From the NCBI RefSeq assembly GCF_004569505.1, contig NZ_SPPK01000004.1:394805-458804 (forward strand): a DNA stretch of 64,000 nucleotides, written 5' to 3'. This DNA comes from Dysgonomonas mossii (GTDB lineage: Bacteria > Bacteroidota > Bacteroidia > Bacteroidales > Dysgonomonadaceae). Positions 34,097 through 44,417 of the stretch are shown here, piece by piece. Every line of letters begins with the position of its first letter. Within the stretch, counting starts at the first letter, position 1. The notes under the pieces were generated by a model, which worked only from the letters and a program-made list of their open reading frames with translations, was not told where the DNA came from and made no database searches. A program made the translations under genes and the position numbers.

Positions 34097-35830
34097 ATGC
34101 TACATGAATTTACGCTTTCCAGAGGAAGAGCAATGATCAATTTTACATTAAAATATTGCGACACAAAGCAAAAACTTCTTAATAGCTATGGTTTTCGACG
34201 AGTAGTTGATTCTTTTATAAAACAATTTCTTAAGAAAGAAGAGGTTGTGATTTTCGATTATTATATTGAACATTTTGGCTCAGAAGACAATCTTGTAGAT
34301 GCTTTTATCGAAGTATTTAAACTACTTACTGTATTTGAAATTGAAGAAGTTGTAGCTGTGGATAACAAGTATTCAAAATTCTTTGAAGATAAAGACTTAT
34401 TTATAGAAGTTACAGAATTGCTTTTTGAATATTGGAAAAGACTTGAGAGATATACAATCGTAAGAAATAACAGGCTGGGTGAAGGTCTGCAAAATGTTCG
34501 TTTTATTCAGGCCAATGATATGTTTAACGATCTCATATTATCAACAGGGCGTAGAATACAAACGACAGTAGTAGGAAGGGAATCCCGTATTTTTCGTCAA
34601 TCTATAGCCGGAGCTAATGCCGGCCTGACATTAAACGATGTAAACTGGAATTGTCCGATCGAATATAAAGGGTTAACATCAATACCTTTTATTAGTACAG
34701 TAGTATTCCATCCTCCATATATTTCTTATACTAAGAGAAATACACGTGATGGCATTTTCCAAGAGCATCAACAAAATCCGATTGAAAATCTTGTGTTAAA
34801 CGAAGACGACTGGTTCGTATTTCCTGCTAAAGTGGGTAACATGTTGACCTTCGTTTATTTCCATAAAGATTTTATGGTACATGGTGTAGGGCTCTCTAAT
34901 CTTTTTGAAATAGCGACAGAAAATGAATATATAGGAAAAAAACCAGATATGATCTACATATTCGGTTATCCTGATGGTCATGAAGAAAAACGTACTTTCT
35001 ATTACAAAGATAAAAAGAATGATATACTGATTGGATATGCAAACTATTGCGACGATATAGATTATTTCGGATATATGAAGAAAATGCTTCTTACATTGCA
35101 TAATGTGAAGCAAATTGAGAATGAAAGACTACCTATACACGGCGCTATGGTGAACATTGTTCTTCGTAATGGAAAAGAATCCAATATAATCATCATGGGT
35201 GACAGTGGTGCGGGAAAATCTGAAAGCCTTGAGGCTTTCAGAACTTTAAATGAAAACTATATCCGTCATATGCGTGTCATTTTTGATGATATGGGTTATC
35301 TTAAGAAAGAAGAAGATGGTACTATCAAAGCATATGGAACCGAGATTGGAGCCTTTGTAAGGGTAGATGATCTCGATCCGGCTTATGCCTTCGCTCAATT
35401 GGATAGAGGTGTTTATACCAATATGGATAGAGTAAATGCTCGTGTTACAATTCCGATATCGACATATGAAATTATATCCAGAGGATATCCGATAGATTAT
35501 TTCCTATATGCCAATAATTACAATGAGGCCGAAAAGAAAATCCTCTTGTATAACGATTTGGATAAAGCTATTCCAATATTTGAAGATGGAGCACGTAAAG
35601 CAAAAGGAACGACAACAGAAAAAGGACTTGTAAAATCTTATTTTGCAAATCCATTTGGACCGGTTCAAGAACGAGAAGCGACCGAAAAGCTTGTACGCTT
35701 ATATTTTAGTGATATGAAAAAAGCCGGAGTTAAAATCGGCGAAATACACACGTCTCTGGCAATTGAAGGTAAAGCAAAAGATGGCCCGCGCGAGGCAGCC
35801 GAAGAGCTTTTCTCTTTGATTAATGAATAA
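34097..35830 (+). CDS. HPr kinase/PEP carboxykinase-superfamily P-loop protein
   Basis: The 577-residue protein has a P-loop GDSGAGKSE at residues 368-376, matching the HprK form of the motif (Ser-rich with KSE), followed by an acidic pair in IFDDMG near 395 that resembles kinase-2 of this superfamily. It is far longer than HPr kinases (about 310) and has an unfamiliar 360-residue N-terminal part with no transmembrane segment. PEP carboxykinases are of similar length, but their usual GLSGTGKT loop is not what is seen. No HPr gene is nearby. It may be a protein or small-molecule kinase linked to central carbon metabolism, given the divergent aldolase gene; the substrate is unknown. Confidence 0.6.
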   Translation: MLHEFTLSRGRAMINFTLKYCDTKQKLLNSYGFRRVVDSFIKQFLKKEEVVIFDYYIEHFGSEDNLVDAFIEVFKLLTVFEIEEVVAVDNKYSKFFEDKDLFIEVTELLFEYWKRLERYTIVRNNRLGEGLQNVRFIQANDMFNDLILSTGRRIQTTVVGRESRIFRQSIAGANAGLTLNDVNWNCPIEYKGLTSIPFISTVVFHPPYISYTKRNTRDGIFQEHQQNPIENLVLNEDDWFVFPAKVGNMLTFVYFHKDFMVHGVGLSNLFEIATENEYIGKKPDMIYIFGYPDGHEEKRTFYYKDKKNDILIGYANYCDDIDYFGYMKKMLLTLHNVKQIENERLPIHGAMVNIVLRNGKESNIIIMGDSGAGKSESLEAFRTLNENYIRHMRVIFDDMGYLKKEEDGTIKAYGTEIGAFVRVDDLDPAYAFAQLDRGVYTNMDRVNARVTIPISTYEIISRGYPIDYFLYANNYNEAEKKILLYNDLDKAIPIFEDGARKAKGTTTEKGLVKSYFANPFGPVQEREATEKLVRLYFSDMKKAGVKIGEIHTSLAIEGKAKDGPREAAEELFSLINE

Positions 35831-35845
35831 TAAATTATATATTTA

Positions 35846-35882
35846 CAAAGCCTCTTGACTCATTATCAGAGGCTTTGTGTAT
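35846..35882 (+). terminator. Terminator after the HprK/PEPCK-like gene
   Basis: Arms CAAAGCCTCT (35846-35855) and AGAGGCTTTG (35868-35877) pair perfectly, followed by TGTATATTTT. It ends 30 bases before the GH3 start, so that gene is expressed by read-through or by a promoter within the hairpin region. Confidence 0.8.
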
Positions 35883-35911
35883 ATTTTATAATTCAGAATC
35901 AAAAAGAAATC

Positions 35912-38125
35912 ATGAAAAAACTGAAGTTAACGTTGATCCTTTCTATCTATGTTTTATCCTGTTTTTCACTGCTTGGACAAAATTACCCTTTCCAAAACAC
36001 CAACCTCTCTATTGATGAACGAGTCAACGACTTAGTGTCAAAATTAACATTAGAAGAGAAGGTTGCCCAGATGTTAAATAATACACCTGCAATAGAGCGG
36101 CTCAATATTCCGGCATACAATTGGTGGAACGAATGTCTGCATGGAATAGGCAGAACAGATTATAAAGTAACGGTTTTTCCGCAGGCTATAGGTATGGCCG
36201 CAGCTTGGAATAAAGAGTTGATGAAAGAGGTTGCTTCTGCTATATCAGACGAAGGACGTGCTATATATAATGATGCCACATCAAAAGACAATAGAGAAAT
36301 ATATTACGGATTAACATATTGGACTCCTAATATTAACATATTTAGAGATCCTCGTTGGGGACGTGGACAAGAGACTTATGGCGAAGATCCCTTCTTAACC
36401 GGGGCATTGGGAAAGTCTTTTGTTGCCGGATTGCAAGGAGACGATACTAAATATCTAAAAGCTGCTGCTTGTGCCAAACATTATGCTGTACATAGCGGCC
36501 CCGAAAATACACGTCATACATTCAATACATTTGTTACTGACTATGATTTATGGGATACTTACCTTCCTGCATTTCGGAATTTAGTAGTGGATGCCAAAGT
36601 TGCAGGAGTGATGTGTGCATACAATGCATATAATGGAGAACCTTGCTGTGGTAATAATTTTCTGATGCAAGAGATACTACGCGAGAAATGGAACTTCACG
36701 GGCTATGTAACATCGGATTGTGGTGCAATTGACGATTTCTATCAACATCACAAAACGCATCCTGATGCCAAATATGCAGCAGCTGATGCCGTATACAACG
36801 GAACGGATATAGATTGTGGTAACGAAGCCTATAAGGCTCTTGTAGATGCTGTAAAGGCCGGTATAATTACAGAAAAGCAAATAGATATATCTCTTAAACG
36901 CTTGTTTACGATAAGATTCAGACTAGGCATGTTTGATCCTGCCGAAAATGTTAAATACTCTCAGATATCGACATCTGTTCTTGAATCTCAGAAACATAAA
37001 GATTTAGCATTGAAAATAACAAGGGAATCTATTGTACTTCTAAAAAATGAGAATAATACATTACCTCTAAGTAAAAAGCTAAAGAAAGTAGCAGTTGTAG
37101 GCCCTAACGCAAATAATGAAGTTTCTGTTTTGGGTAATTATAATGGTTTCCCAACCGAGATAGTAACGCCATACGAAGCTATAAAACAAAAATTGAAAGG
37201 GGCAGAAGTTATTTATGAAAAAGGAATAGACTTTGTTACTCCTTCAGCAAACAGTCAAGAAGAAGTTTCTACATTATTAAAACGTCTTAAAGGTGTAGAT
37301 ATAGTTATTTTTGTAGGTGGAATCACTCCCGAGTTAGAAGGAGAAGAAATGCCTGTTAAAATTGAAGGCTTTACCGGGGGTGACAGAACTTCTATCAAGC
37401 TACCTAAAATACAAACAGATTTTATGAAAGCCCTTGTTGCTGAAAAAATCCCTACAGTGTTTGTAATGATGACAGGTAGCGCAATTGCAACAGAATGGGA
37501 ATCACAAAGCATTCCAGCCATTGTCAACGCATGGTATGGTGGCCAGGATGCAGGTACAGCTATTGCTGATGTACTATTTGGAGACTATAATCCTTCAGGA
37601 AAGCTTCCTGTTACATTCTATGCAAAAGATAGTGATTTGCCTGCCTTCAATTCATATGAAATGAAAAACAGGACATATAGATATTTCAACGGAGAAGTTT
37701 TATATCCGTTTGGATATGGCTTAAGTTATACTAAATTTGAATATTCACCGATCCAAGTACCGTCAACAATAGATACAGGAAACAATGCTAAAGTATCTGT
37801 CAGCATTAAGAATACAGGAAAAGTAGAAGGAGAAGAGGTTGTACAGCTTTATATCTCTTACCCTGATACGAAAGGACAGAAACCTTTATATGCTTTAAAA
37901 GGCTTCAATAGGGTATCACTCAAAGCTGGAGAATCTAAAACTGTAGAATTCAATCTATCGCCAAGAGAGCTCGGTTTAGTAGATGATGCTGGCATATTAA
38001 AAGTTAGTGCGGGAAAAAGAAAGATATTTATCGGAGGAAGCTCTCCTACCCCAACCCATTCAGAAAAACTTCCACTCGTTGAGAAAGATTTTGATATAAA
38101 AGGAAGTGATTTTATTGTAGAATAA
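35912..38125 (+). CDS. Secreted GH3 beta-glycosidase (xylosidase/glucosidase type)
   Basis: The chosen ATG gives 737 residues beginning with a clear signal peptide (MKKLKLTLIL to LLGQ, cleavage near residue 23); a longer in-frame start would lie within the upstream terminator. The GH3 N-terminal TIM barrel contains RDPRWGRGQETYGEDP, and the nucleophile Asp269 in VTSDCGAI. The C-terminal alpha/beta sandwich follows (about 375-590) and then a fibronectin-III-like domain (about 620-720). The set is closest to Bacteroidales exo-xylosidases or glucosidases that remove terminal sugars from plant oligosaccharides in the periplasm. No SusCD pair or other glycosidase lies next to it. Substrate specificity is not certain. 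Confidence 0.88.
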   Translation: MKKLKLTLILSIYVLSCFSLLGQNYPFQNTNLSIDERVNDLVSKLTLEEKVAQMLNNTPAIERLNIPAYNWWNECLHGIGRTDYKVTVFPQAIGMAAAWNKELMKEVASAISDEGRAIYNDATSKDNREIYYGLTYWTPNINIFRDPRWGRGQETYGEDPFLTGALGKSFVAGLQGDDTKYLKAAACAKHYAVHSGPENTRHTFNTFVTDYDLWDTYLPAFRNLVVDAKVAGVMCAYNAYNGEPCCGNNFLMQEILREKWNFTGYVTSDCGAIDDFYQHHKTHPDAKYAAADAVYNGTDIDCGNEAYKALVDAVKAGIITEKQIDISLKRLFTIRFRLGMFDPAENVKYSQISTSVLESQKHKDLALKITRESIVLLKNENNTLPLSKKLKKVAVVGPNANNEVSVLGNYNGFPTEIVTPYEAIKQKLKGAEVIYEKGIDFVTPSANSQEEVSTLLKRLKGVDIVIFVGGITPELEGEEMPVKIEGFTGGDRTSIKLPKIQTDFMKALVAEKIPTVFVMMTGSAIATEWESQSIPAIVNAWYGGQDAGTAIADVLFGDYNPSGKLPVTFYAKDSDLPAFNSYEMKNRTYRYFNGEVLYPFGYGLSYTKFEYSPIQVPSTIDTGNNAKVSVSIKNTGKVEGEEVVQLYISYPDTKGQKPLYALKGFNRVSLKAGESKTVEFNLSPRELGLVDDAGILKVSAGKRKIFIGGSSPTPTHSEKLPLVEKDFDIKGSDFIVE

Positions 38126-38144
38126 GTTTGATTAGATTGATTAT

Positions 38145-38185
38145 AAAAAAAGCCTCTGAAGAAATATTCAGAGGCTTTTTTGTTT
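38145..38185 (+). terminator. Terminator of the GH3 gene
   Basis: AAGCCTCTGAA pairs with TTCAGAGGCTT, followed by a run of T at 38176-38181. It also precedes the convergent end of the formate ligase gene. Confidence 0.88.
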
Positions 38186-38207
38186 ATTTTAAATCATGAA
38201 ATACCTA

Positions 38208-39875
38208 TCAACTAAGTCCTTCAATCATACCATTTACAATATCAATATGCTTTGCTTGCGGCTCTGCGGGTAACCCCGGCATTCGCATGATATCTCCGGC
38301 TATAGCAACAATAAATTCAGCACCATTGTTAATCACAATATCATTTATTGTAAATTCAAAATCTTTGGGAGTGCCATACAGGCTGGCATCGTCAGAAAAA
38401 GAATATTGCGTTTTTGCGATACAAATCGGATAATGAGTTATGCCCATTTTCTTAATCGTATCCAGTTTTCTTTTAGCTTTATTGCTAAATACAACAGAGG
38501 CTGCACCATATATTTTCTTTGCAACTTTATCTATCTTAGTATCAATAGCATCTTCATCATCGTATGTAAAAGTTAAACTTCTGGAAGGATTTAAGTCAAT
38601 TTGTTCGACAACTTTCTTCGCTAATGCTATAGCTCCTTCGCCTCCTTTTACATAAGAATCATTCAAGGCAAATCCAACTCCCATTTTATCACAACATTTC
38701 TCTATCAATGAAATTTCTTCATCAGAATCGAAACCATATCTATTTAAAGATACAAGAACGGTCTGTCCGAAAGATTTCATATTTTCGATATGCTTGTTCA
38801 AATTTTCAAAACCTTTCAGCAGCCCATCTATATTTTTCTTCTTAATATCTTCCAATGCTACTCCTCCATGCATTTTCAATGCCTGAGTAGTGATCACTAT
38901 TATTGTAAGCTTAGGTGTTATACCGGCCTTACGACATTTAATATTAAAGAACTTTTCAGCACCCAGATCTGCACCAAAGCCGGCCTCAGTTATTACATAA
39001 TCAGCATGAGACATTGCCATTTTGGTAGCAATTACAGAGTTACAACCATGAGCTATATTTGCAAAAGGCCCACCGTGTATAATAGCCGCAGAATGTTCTG
39101 TAGTTTGTACCAAATTGGGGTTTATCGCATTTTTCAATAAAACAGCAATAGCACCTGAAACACCGAGATCATTAACTGTAAAAGCATTATTTTCGACGGT
39201 ATATCCCAGAATGATATTTCCTATTCTTCGCTTTAAATCATCAATATCTTTCGATAAACATAGAATAGCCATTATTTCTGAAGCCGGAGTAATTTCAAAT
39301 CCGGACTCAGTGGGGATACCATTTGTTGTTCCATTCAATCCAGTGACGATATATCTTAAGCTCCTATCATTTACATCCAGTACCCTCTTCCATGTTATTT
39401 CCTTCAAAAAACCTTTTGTGCCCTTACTTCTATACAAATAGTTATCAAGTAAAGCGGTTATCATATTATGCGCAGATGTTATTGCGTGAAAATCACCTGT
39501 AAAATGCAGATTAATATCTTCCATAGGCAAAACCTGAGCATGACCTCCCCCGGTAGCACCTCCTTTCATTCCAAAGCAAGGCCCTAATGATGGTTCTCTC
39601 AATGCAACAACTGTTTTTTTACCTATTTTGTTTAAACCCAAAGCTAATCCAATAGAAGTTGTTGTTTTCCCTATTCCTGCTTTAGTGGGAGTTATTGCTG
39701 TAACTAATATGAGGTTACTATTAGCCACCTTCTGATCATTGATTAGAGATACAGGTATTTTAGCTATATATTTACCATAATTATATAGTTGCTCTTGAGA
39801 TATTCCGAGCTTCTTGGCTATAATATTTATATTTTCTAACTCTATATTTCTTGCAATCTCAATATCTGTAATCAT
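38208..39875 (-). CDS. fhs: Formate-tetrahydrofolate ligase
   Basis: The 555-residue protein is full length for FTHFS, which makes 10-formyl-THF from formate, THF and ATP. The P-loop-like [13 protein letters not shown] sits at about residues 67-79, and [18 protein letters not shown] and [15 protein letters not shown] are the family signatures near 95-140. It supplies one-carbon units for purine and methionine synthesis in the cytoplasm. It is a single gene, convergent with the GH3 gene and divergent from rho. A good promoter lies 40-70 bases upstream. Confidence 0.97.
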   Translation of the reverse strand: MITDIEIARNIELENINIIAKKLGISQEQLYNYGKYIAKIPVSLINDQKVANSNLILVTAITPTKAGIGKTTTSIGLALGLNKIGKKTVVALREPSLGPCFGMKGGATGGGHAQVLPMEDINLHFTGDFHAITSAHNMITALLDNYLYRSKGTKGFLKEITWKRVLDVNDRSLRYIVTGLNGTTNGIPTESGFEITPASEIMAILCLSKDIDDLKRRIGNIILGYTVENNAFTVNDLGVSGAIAVLLKNAINPNLVQTTEHSAAIIHGGPFANIAHGCNSVIATKMAMSHADYVITEAGFGADLGAEKFFNIKCRKAGITPKLTIIVITTQALKMHGGVALEDIKKKNIDGLLKGFENLNKHIENMKSFGQTVLVSLNRYGFDSDEEISLIEKCCDKMGVGFALNDSYVKGGEGAIALAKKVVEQIDLNPSRSLTFTYDDEDAIDTKIDKVAKKIYGAASVVFSNKAKRKLDTIKKMGITHYPICIAKTQYSFSDDASLYGTPKDFEFTINDIVINNGAEFIVAIAGDIMRMPGLPAEPQAKHIDIVNGMIEGLS

Positions 39876-39916
39876 GTTATTATTGGGTTTAATGATATTA
39901 ATAATTTTACGGGGAG

Positions 39917-39946
39917 CAAAGATAAATCTTTAAATTAAAGAATCAA
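39917..39946 (-). promoter_or_regulatory. Promoter of the formate ligase gene
   Basis: On the minus strand TTG, 19 bases, TATCTTTG, a textbook match to the Bacteroidetes consensus, about 41 bases before the start codon. Confidence 0.65.
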
Positions 39947-40076
39947 TAAAGATTTTTCAACACTGTAGTCCCTAATTAACACCCGTCCTCACATATATGT
40001 TCATATTCCATTATTTAGAACCAGTTTATATGTCTTTATTATGAAGGAAATAGAAAAAACAATAACAGAATAGATG

Positions 40077-40106
40077 TTGTAAAATAGATTTCTTTTATTA
40101 TCTTTG
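40077..40106 (+). promoter_or_regulatory. rho: Candidate promoter of rho
   Basis: TTG (40077-40079), 19 bases, TATCTTTG (40099-40106). It would give an untranslated leader of about 260 bases. Confidence 0.55.
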
Positions 40107-40371
40107 CACAGGTTTATTGCAAATCTATCTTTGTCTAGCAAAAAAATAAAATAATTATTTTCTCTTGTAAACAAAAAAGATTAGGGGTTGAATATCATCC
40201 CGACAGATAGCCAGCCAACAAACTAACTATTTAAATCTTAGATAATAACCTTAAATTATTATCTCCCTAAAGTTAAGTTCCATTAAAGTTATTATTATAA
40301 AGTTTTACAGAAAAGGCTTTACTCTAATTTATTAAAAATTCTCAAAAATCAATATTTTAATATAGATATAC
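40107..40371 (+). promoter_or_regulatory. Long rho leader with inverted repeat
   Basis: No ORF is supportable here. A perfect 9-base inverted repeat, AGATAATAA at 40240-40248 and TTATTATCT at 40256-40264, has a 7-base loop. Leader-dependent autoregulation of rho is known in other bacteria; that this leader does the same is inference. Confidence 0.4.
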
Positions 40372-42213
40372 ATGCGTATATACAACATTCTTGAGCTTAA
40401 CGAGAAGCTCACTATCGAACTTAGAACCATCGCAAAGGAGCTTGGGATACGACGTCCTGATGCTTATAAGAAAGATGAGTTAATCTATAAAATTCTTGAT
40501 GAACAAGCTATCTTAGAAGCAAAAAACAAAAACTCTGAGAGCTATCAAAGCGAAGATCGGATAGAACAACAACAAAGAAAATCCCAGTCTGCAGCTAAGA
40601 ACAAACTAGAAAGACCCAAGAACCAACCGCAAGCGAAAAAAACAGAAAAACAAGACTCTAAACCTGCTGATGCCTCCCCTAAAAAAGAAGAGCCAAAACC
40701 TCAGGTAAAAGTAACACCTAAAGAGGCTCCTGTTGTGGAAAAGAAAAATGAACCGAAAGTAGTCATTGAAGAAAAAGAAAAAGCCCCACAAAAAGAGGTG
40801 GTAAAGAAAGTGGAAGAAAAAGAGAAGGAAGCTAAGCCTGTCAGCAATGTAAAACAACAGCCAACAGCTGTAAAGCCGACTCAACTGGTTTTTCGCTCTA
40901 ACAAAGTAAGAGAAGCTCAACCAGAAGAACCTGTTCCGGGATTACCTCTCCTATCTCCATTAGAAGTTGATGCAGAGGTTCCGGCTGTGGAAATTATTAC
41001 TGAAGCACCAGCTAAAACAAATAAACCGGCACAGCAACAAAACAATCAACAAAATCAAAAACAAAATAATCAGAATCAGGAAAAATCTTTTGATTTTGAA
41101 GGAATATTATCAGCTACAGGTGTTTTAGAGATTATGTCGGAAGGCTACGGATTCCTTCGTTCATCCGATTATAATTATATGTCGTCTCCTGATGATATAT
41201 ATATATCCCAATCTCAAATACGCCTATTCGGCTTAAAAACCGGGGATATTGTGGAAGGACCAATACGTCCACCGAAAGAGTCTGAAAAATTCTTCCCTTT
41301 AGTTAAGGTAGATAGAATCAATGGACGCACACCGGATGAAGTACGTGACCGCGTTCCGTTTGATCATTTGAAGCCGCTATTTCCAGATGAGAAATTTAAA
41401 CTAACAAAAGGACGTAATGACAATCTATCATGCCGTGTTGTAGATCTATTCTCTCCGATTGGTAAAGGACAGCGTGGTTTGATTGTTGCTCAACCGAAGA
41501 CCGGTAAAACAACATTGCTAAAAGATATAGCAAATGCGATTGCAGATAACCATCCTGAGGTGTACATGATCGTTCTTCTGATCGATGAACGCCCTGAGGA
41601 GGTTACCGATATGGAACGTAGTGTAAATGCTGAAGTTATAGCATCTACATTTGACGAACCGGCAGATCGCCATGTGAAGATTGCCGAAATAGTATTGAAT
41701 AAAGCAAAACGTATGGTAGAGTGCGGACACGACGTAGTTATCCTATTGGATTCCATCACTCGTCTAGCTCGTGCATACAATACTGTGCAACCGGCTTCAG
41801 GAAAAGTATTAACCGGAGGGGTTGACGCAAATGCATTACATAAGCCAAAACGTTTCTTCGGAGCAGCACGTAATATCGAAAATGGAGGATCTCTAACAAT
41901 CATTGCAACAGCATTGACTGAGACCGGCTCTAAAATGGATGATGTTATCTTCGAAGAGTTTAAAGGTACAGGCAATATGGAACTTCAGCTCGATCGTAAA
42001 TTGTCTAACAAGCGCATATTCCCAGCAGTGGATATTATTGCGTCAAGTACTCGTAGAGATGACTTACTACTGAGCAACGATACACTAAGCAGAATGTGGG
42101 TTCTTCGTAACTTCTTATCTGACATGAACTCTGTAGAAGCAATGCAGTTCCTTGACGGAAGATTAAGAAAAACAATAAATAATGAAGAATTCCTTATCTC
42201 AATGAATGACTAG
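40372..42213 (+). CDS. rho: Transcription termination factor Rho with extended N-terminal insertion
   Basis: The 613-residue protein is about 190 longer than E. coli Rho. Residues 1-45 form a Rho-N helical domain. About 50-240 is a Lys/Glu/Pro/Gln/Asn-rich insertion of low complexity, likely unstructured. The cold-shock-like RNA-binding domain begins near 241 with [15 protein letters not shown]. The RecA-type ATPase has Walker [10 protein letters not shown] near 374 and [12 protein letters not shown]. It is a hexameric RNA helicase that ends transcription at Rho-dependent sites. Similar insertions are known in Bacteroidetes Rho, where they promote condensation or RNA binding. A hairpin follows the gene. 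Confidence 0.97.
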   Translation: MRIYNILELNEKLTIELRTIAKELGIRRPDAYKKDELIYKILDEQAILEAKNKNSESYQSEDRIEQQQRKSQSAAKNKLERPKNQPQAKKTEKQDSKPADASPKKEEPKPQVKVTPKEAPVVEKKNEPKVVIEEKEKAPQKEVVKKVEEKEKEAKPVSNVKQQPTAVKPTQLVFRSNKVREAQPEEPVPGLPLLSPLEVDAEVPAVEIITEAPAKTNKPAQQQNNQQNQKQNNQNQEKSFDFEGILSATGVLEIMSEGYGFLRSSDYNYMSSPDDIYISQSQIRLFGLKTGDIVEGPIRPPKESEKFFPLVKVDRINGRTPDEVRDRVPFDHLKPLFPDEKFKLTKGRNDNLSCRVVDLFSPIGKGQRGLIVAQPKTGKTTLLKDIANAIADNHPEVYMIVLLIDERPEEVTDMERSVNAEVIASTFDEPADRHVKIAEIVLNKAKRMVECGHDVVILLDSITRLARAYNTVQPASGKVLTGGVDANALHKPKRFFGAARNIENGGSLTIIATALTETGSKMDDVIFEEFKGTGNMELQLDRKLSNKRIFPAVDIIASSTRRDDLLLSNDTLSRMWVLRNFLSDMNSVEAMQFLDGRLRKTINNEEFLISMND

Positions 42214-42242
42214 GTAAGAAGAATTATAATTCTAGATAACAG

Positions 42243-42284
42243 AAGCAAGGGAAAAAGAAGTAACTTTACCCTTGCTTTTTTATT
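42243..42284 (+). terminator. Terminator of rho
   Basis: AAGCAAGGG (42243-42251) pairs with CCCTTGCTT (42269-42277), then TTTTTATTTT. Confidence 0.88.
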
Positions 42285-42308
42285 TTAAATAATTCTAAAT
42301 AAGAACGT

Positions 42309-43241
42309 ATGAAACACGATCATAATCATAACACCCACGAACATTCACATAGCGGGCATAGCCATGCACATAATGCCAATAAGAAGGCTTTAACGATTAG
42401 CTTCTTTCTGATAGCAGGATTTATGTTTGTTGAATTCATCGGAGGATATTTAACGAATAGCTTAGCTTTAATATCTGATGCTGGGCATATGTTAAGTGAT
42501 GCCGTTGCACTAGGGTTAAGTTTAAGTGCTCTTATTTTCGGCTCCAGAGCAGCAACCCCATCCAAAACGTATGGATATAAACGTTTTGAAATCCTAGCTG
42601 CGTTATTAAATGGCATTGTACTTGTCCTGATTTCTGTTTTTATATTCAAAGAAGCAATACATCGACTTTCAGAACCGCCTCATGTAATAGGCCCGGGTAT
42701 GATGGTCATATCAGTCATTGGGCTTATTATTAATATTATTGTCGCATATATCCTGCATTCACAAGGCTCGACCAAAGAAAACTTAAATATAAGAAGTGCT
42801 TTTCTGCACGTTATAGGCGATTTGTTAGGTTCTGTTGGGGCTATAGCTGCAGCAATACTCATCATGTTATTTGGCTGGTATATAGCCGACCCAATAGCAA
42901 GTATGATTGTTTCACTCCTAGTTCTTTATAGTGGATGGCACGTCCTTAAAGAATCTGTTAACATATTGATGGAAGCTAAACCATCAGAGATAGATTCTGA
43001 TGAAGTTGTAAATGCGTTGAAGTCAATAGAAGGCATAGAAGATATACATGACTTACATATATGGATGATAACGTCTGAATTTTCGGTATTAACAGTTCAT
43101 CTAATAGTAAAACCACATGTTGATCGTGACCTAATCCTAGAGAAGGCTAAGCGCTCTATTCATGAAAGATTTGGAATTAAGCATGCCACAATTCAGTTAG
43201 AAGGAAAGAATATTTGTTTGTCTGAAGACTCTTGTAATTAA
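42309..43241 (+). CDS. Cation diffusion facilitator, zinc exporter CzcD/ZitB type
   Basis: The 310-residue protein has a His-rich N-terminus (11 His in the first 24 residues), six transmembrane helices and a C-terminal cytoplasmic ferredoxin-like domain. The metal site motifs are SDAGHMLSD in helix 2 and HVIGDLLGS in helix 5, the HxxxD pattern of zinc CDFs. It exports Zn2+ (possibly Co2+ or Cd2+) from the cytoplasm in exchange for protons. It has no partner gene adjacent. Its start lies 24 bases after the rho terminator. Confidence 0.93.
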   Translation: MKHDHNHNTHEHSHSGHSHAHNANKKALTISFFLIAGFMFVEFIGGYLTNSLALISDAGHMLSDAVALGLSLSALIFGSRAATPSKTYGYKRFEILAALLNGIVLVLISVFIFKEAIHRLSEPPHVIGPGMMVISVIGLIINIIVAYILHSQGSTKENLNIRSAFLHVIGDLLGSVGAIAAAILIMLFGWYIADPIASMIVSLLVLYSGWHVLKESVNILMEAKPSEIDSDEVVNALKSIEGIEDIHDLHIWMITSEFSVLTVHLIVKPHVDRDLILEKAKRSIHERFGIKHATIQLEGKNICLSEDSCN

Positions 43242-43270
43242 AGTTTTTTTCAAAGGGAAATAATCAAACA

Positions 43271-43314
43271 AAAAAAACGACAAAATCGGATGATGATTTC
43301 GTCGTTTTTTATTT
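43271..43314. terminator. Bidirectional terminator between cation exporter and pfkA
   Basis: AAAAAACGAC pairs with GTCGTTTTTT, with internal AAATC/GATTT pairing, so it can work on both strands; A and T runs flank it. Confidence 0.85.
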
Positions 43315-43337
43315 AGTATCTATATTTTATTCTATTT

Positions 43338-44318
43338 CTAAATTGAAAGAACCTTCAATGTTTCTACTAAATCCGGCTGAATTGGTTTATTCTTTTTGAT
43401 TGCTTTGGAAAATGGAACATATACAATCACATCATTCTGAATACCAATCATTACATTGCGTTGACCATCAAGCAGAGCATCAATTGCGGAAGCACCCATT
43501 CGGCTAGCTAGTATACGGTCGTTTGCAGTAGGAGAACCTCCACGTTGTACATGCCCAAGAATAGTTACTCGTACATCGTACTGAGGAAATTCTTTTTTTA
43601 CACGCTCGGCCATTACCATTGCACCACCGGTGATATCACCCTCTGTTACAAGAACAAGGCTACTATTTTTACTTTTACGAAATCCATTAGATATCAAATC
43701 CGCCAATTGGTCTTGTTGCATTGATCTCTCAGGGATAATAGCAGCTTCTGCTCCAGAGGCAATCGCTCCGTTAAGTGCAAGAATACCGCATTCACGACCC
43801 ATCACTTCAATAAAAAATAAACGTTCGTGCGAACTGGCTGTATCGCGAATTTTATCTACAGCTTGCATGATTGTATTCAACGCTGTATCATAACCAATCG
43901 TTAAATCTGTTCCTTGCAAGTCATTATCGATAGTTCCCGGTAGACCAACTATAGGAAAATTATATTCTTGTGCAAAAATACGGGCTCCAGTAAGTGAACC
44001 ATCTCCACCTATAACAACCAAAGCATCAATATTCTCACGTTGAAGTGTTTCGTATGCTGTCTGACGACCTTCTGTTGTTTCAAACTCTTTACAACGAGCT
44101 GTTTTAAGAATTGTACCTCCTTGCTGTATAATATTACTTACACTATTTGTTTTGAATGGTATAATTTCATCAAATACCAATCCCTTATAACCACGCATAA
44201 CACCTTTAACTTCTATTCCGTTATAGATAGCTGAACGAGTTACTGCACGAATAGCAGCATTCATACCCGGAGCATCGCCTCCGGAAGTAAGGATACCAAT
44301 ACACTTAATGTTAGCCAT
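43338..44318 (-). CDS. pfkA: ATP-dependent 6-phosphofructokinase
   Basis: The 326-residue protein has GGDAPGMNA at residues 13-21, GGDGSLTGA, and [12 protein letters not shown] with the catalytic Asp of TIDND. This is the bacterial ATP-PFK length and pattern; the Gly in GGDGS (rather than Asp) at the discriminating position favours ATP over pyrophosphate. It phosphorylates fructose 6-phosphate in glycolysis. Transcribed alone, with a TATTTTTG box on the minus strand at 44366-44373. Confidence 0.96.
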   Translation of the reverse strand: MANIKCIGILTSGGDAPGMNAAIRAVTRSAIYNGIEVKGVMRGYKGLVFDEIIPFKTNSVSNIIQQGGTILKTARCKEFETTEGRQTAYETLQRENIDALVVIGGDGSLTGARIFAQEYNFPIVGLPGTIDNDLQGTDLTIGYDTALNTIMQAVDKIRDTASSHERLFFIEVMGRECGILALNGAIASGAEAAIIPERSMQQDQLADLISNGFRKSKNSSLVLVTEGDITGGAMVMAERVKKEFPQYDVRVTILGHVQRGGSPTANDRILASRMGASAIDALLDGQRNVMIGIQNDVIVYVPFSKAIKKNKPIQPDLVETLKVLSI

Positions 44319-44365
44319 AATGTTATTTATATTTATTCTTAAAGTCCCTTTTTCAAAATGAATTA

Positions 44366-44373
44366 CAAAAATA
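44366..44373 (-). promoter_or_regulatory. Candidate promoter -7 box of pfkA
   Basis: Minus-strand TATTTTTG, 48 bases before the pfkA start; no clear -33 TTG. Confidence 0.4.
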
Positions 44374-44417
44374 AGAATAAATTCACTGATAAGGCTAATC
44401 TCAATATGTCAATTTGG

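Noticed and set aside
35855..35911. Upstream extension of the GH3 frame
   Set aside because: The longer start lies in the terminator of the preceding gene and lacks a signal peptide, while the ATG at 35912 gives a clear one.
39876..40076. A THF or other riboswitch before the formate ligase gene
   Set aside because: The promoter lies about 41 bases from the start, leaving almost no leader, and no conserved aptamer core is visible.
41490..41975. 161-residue minus-strand ORF inside rho
   Set aside because: Shadow of the conserved ATPase domain of Rho; no motif of its own.
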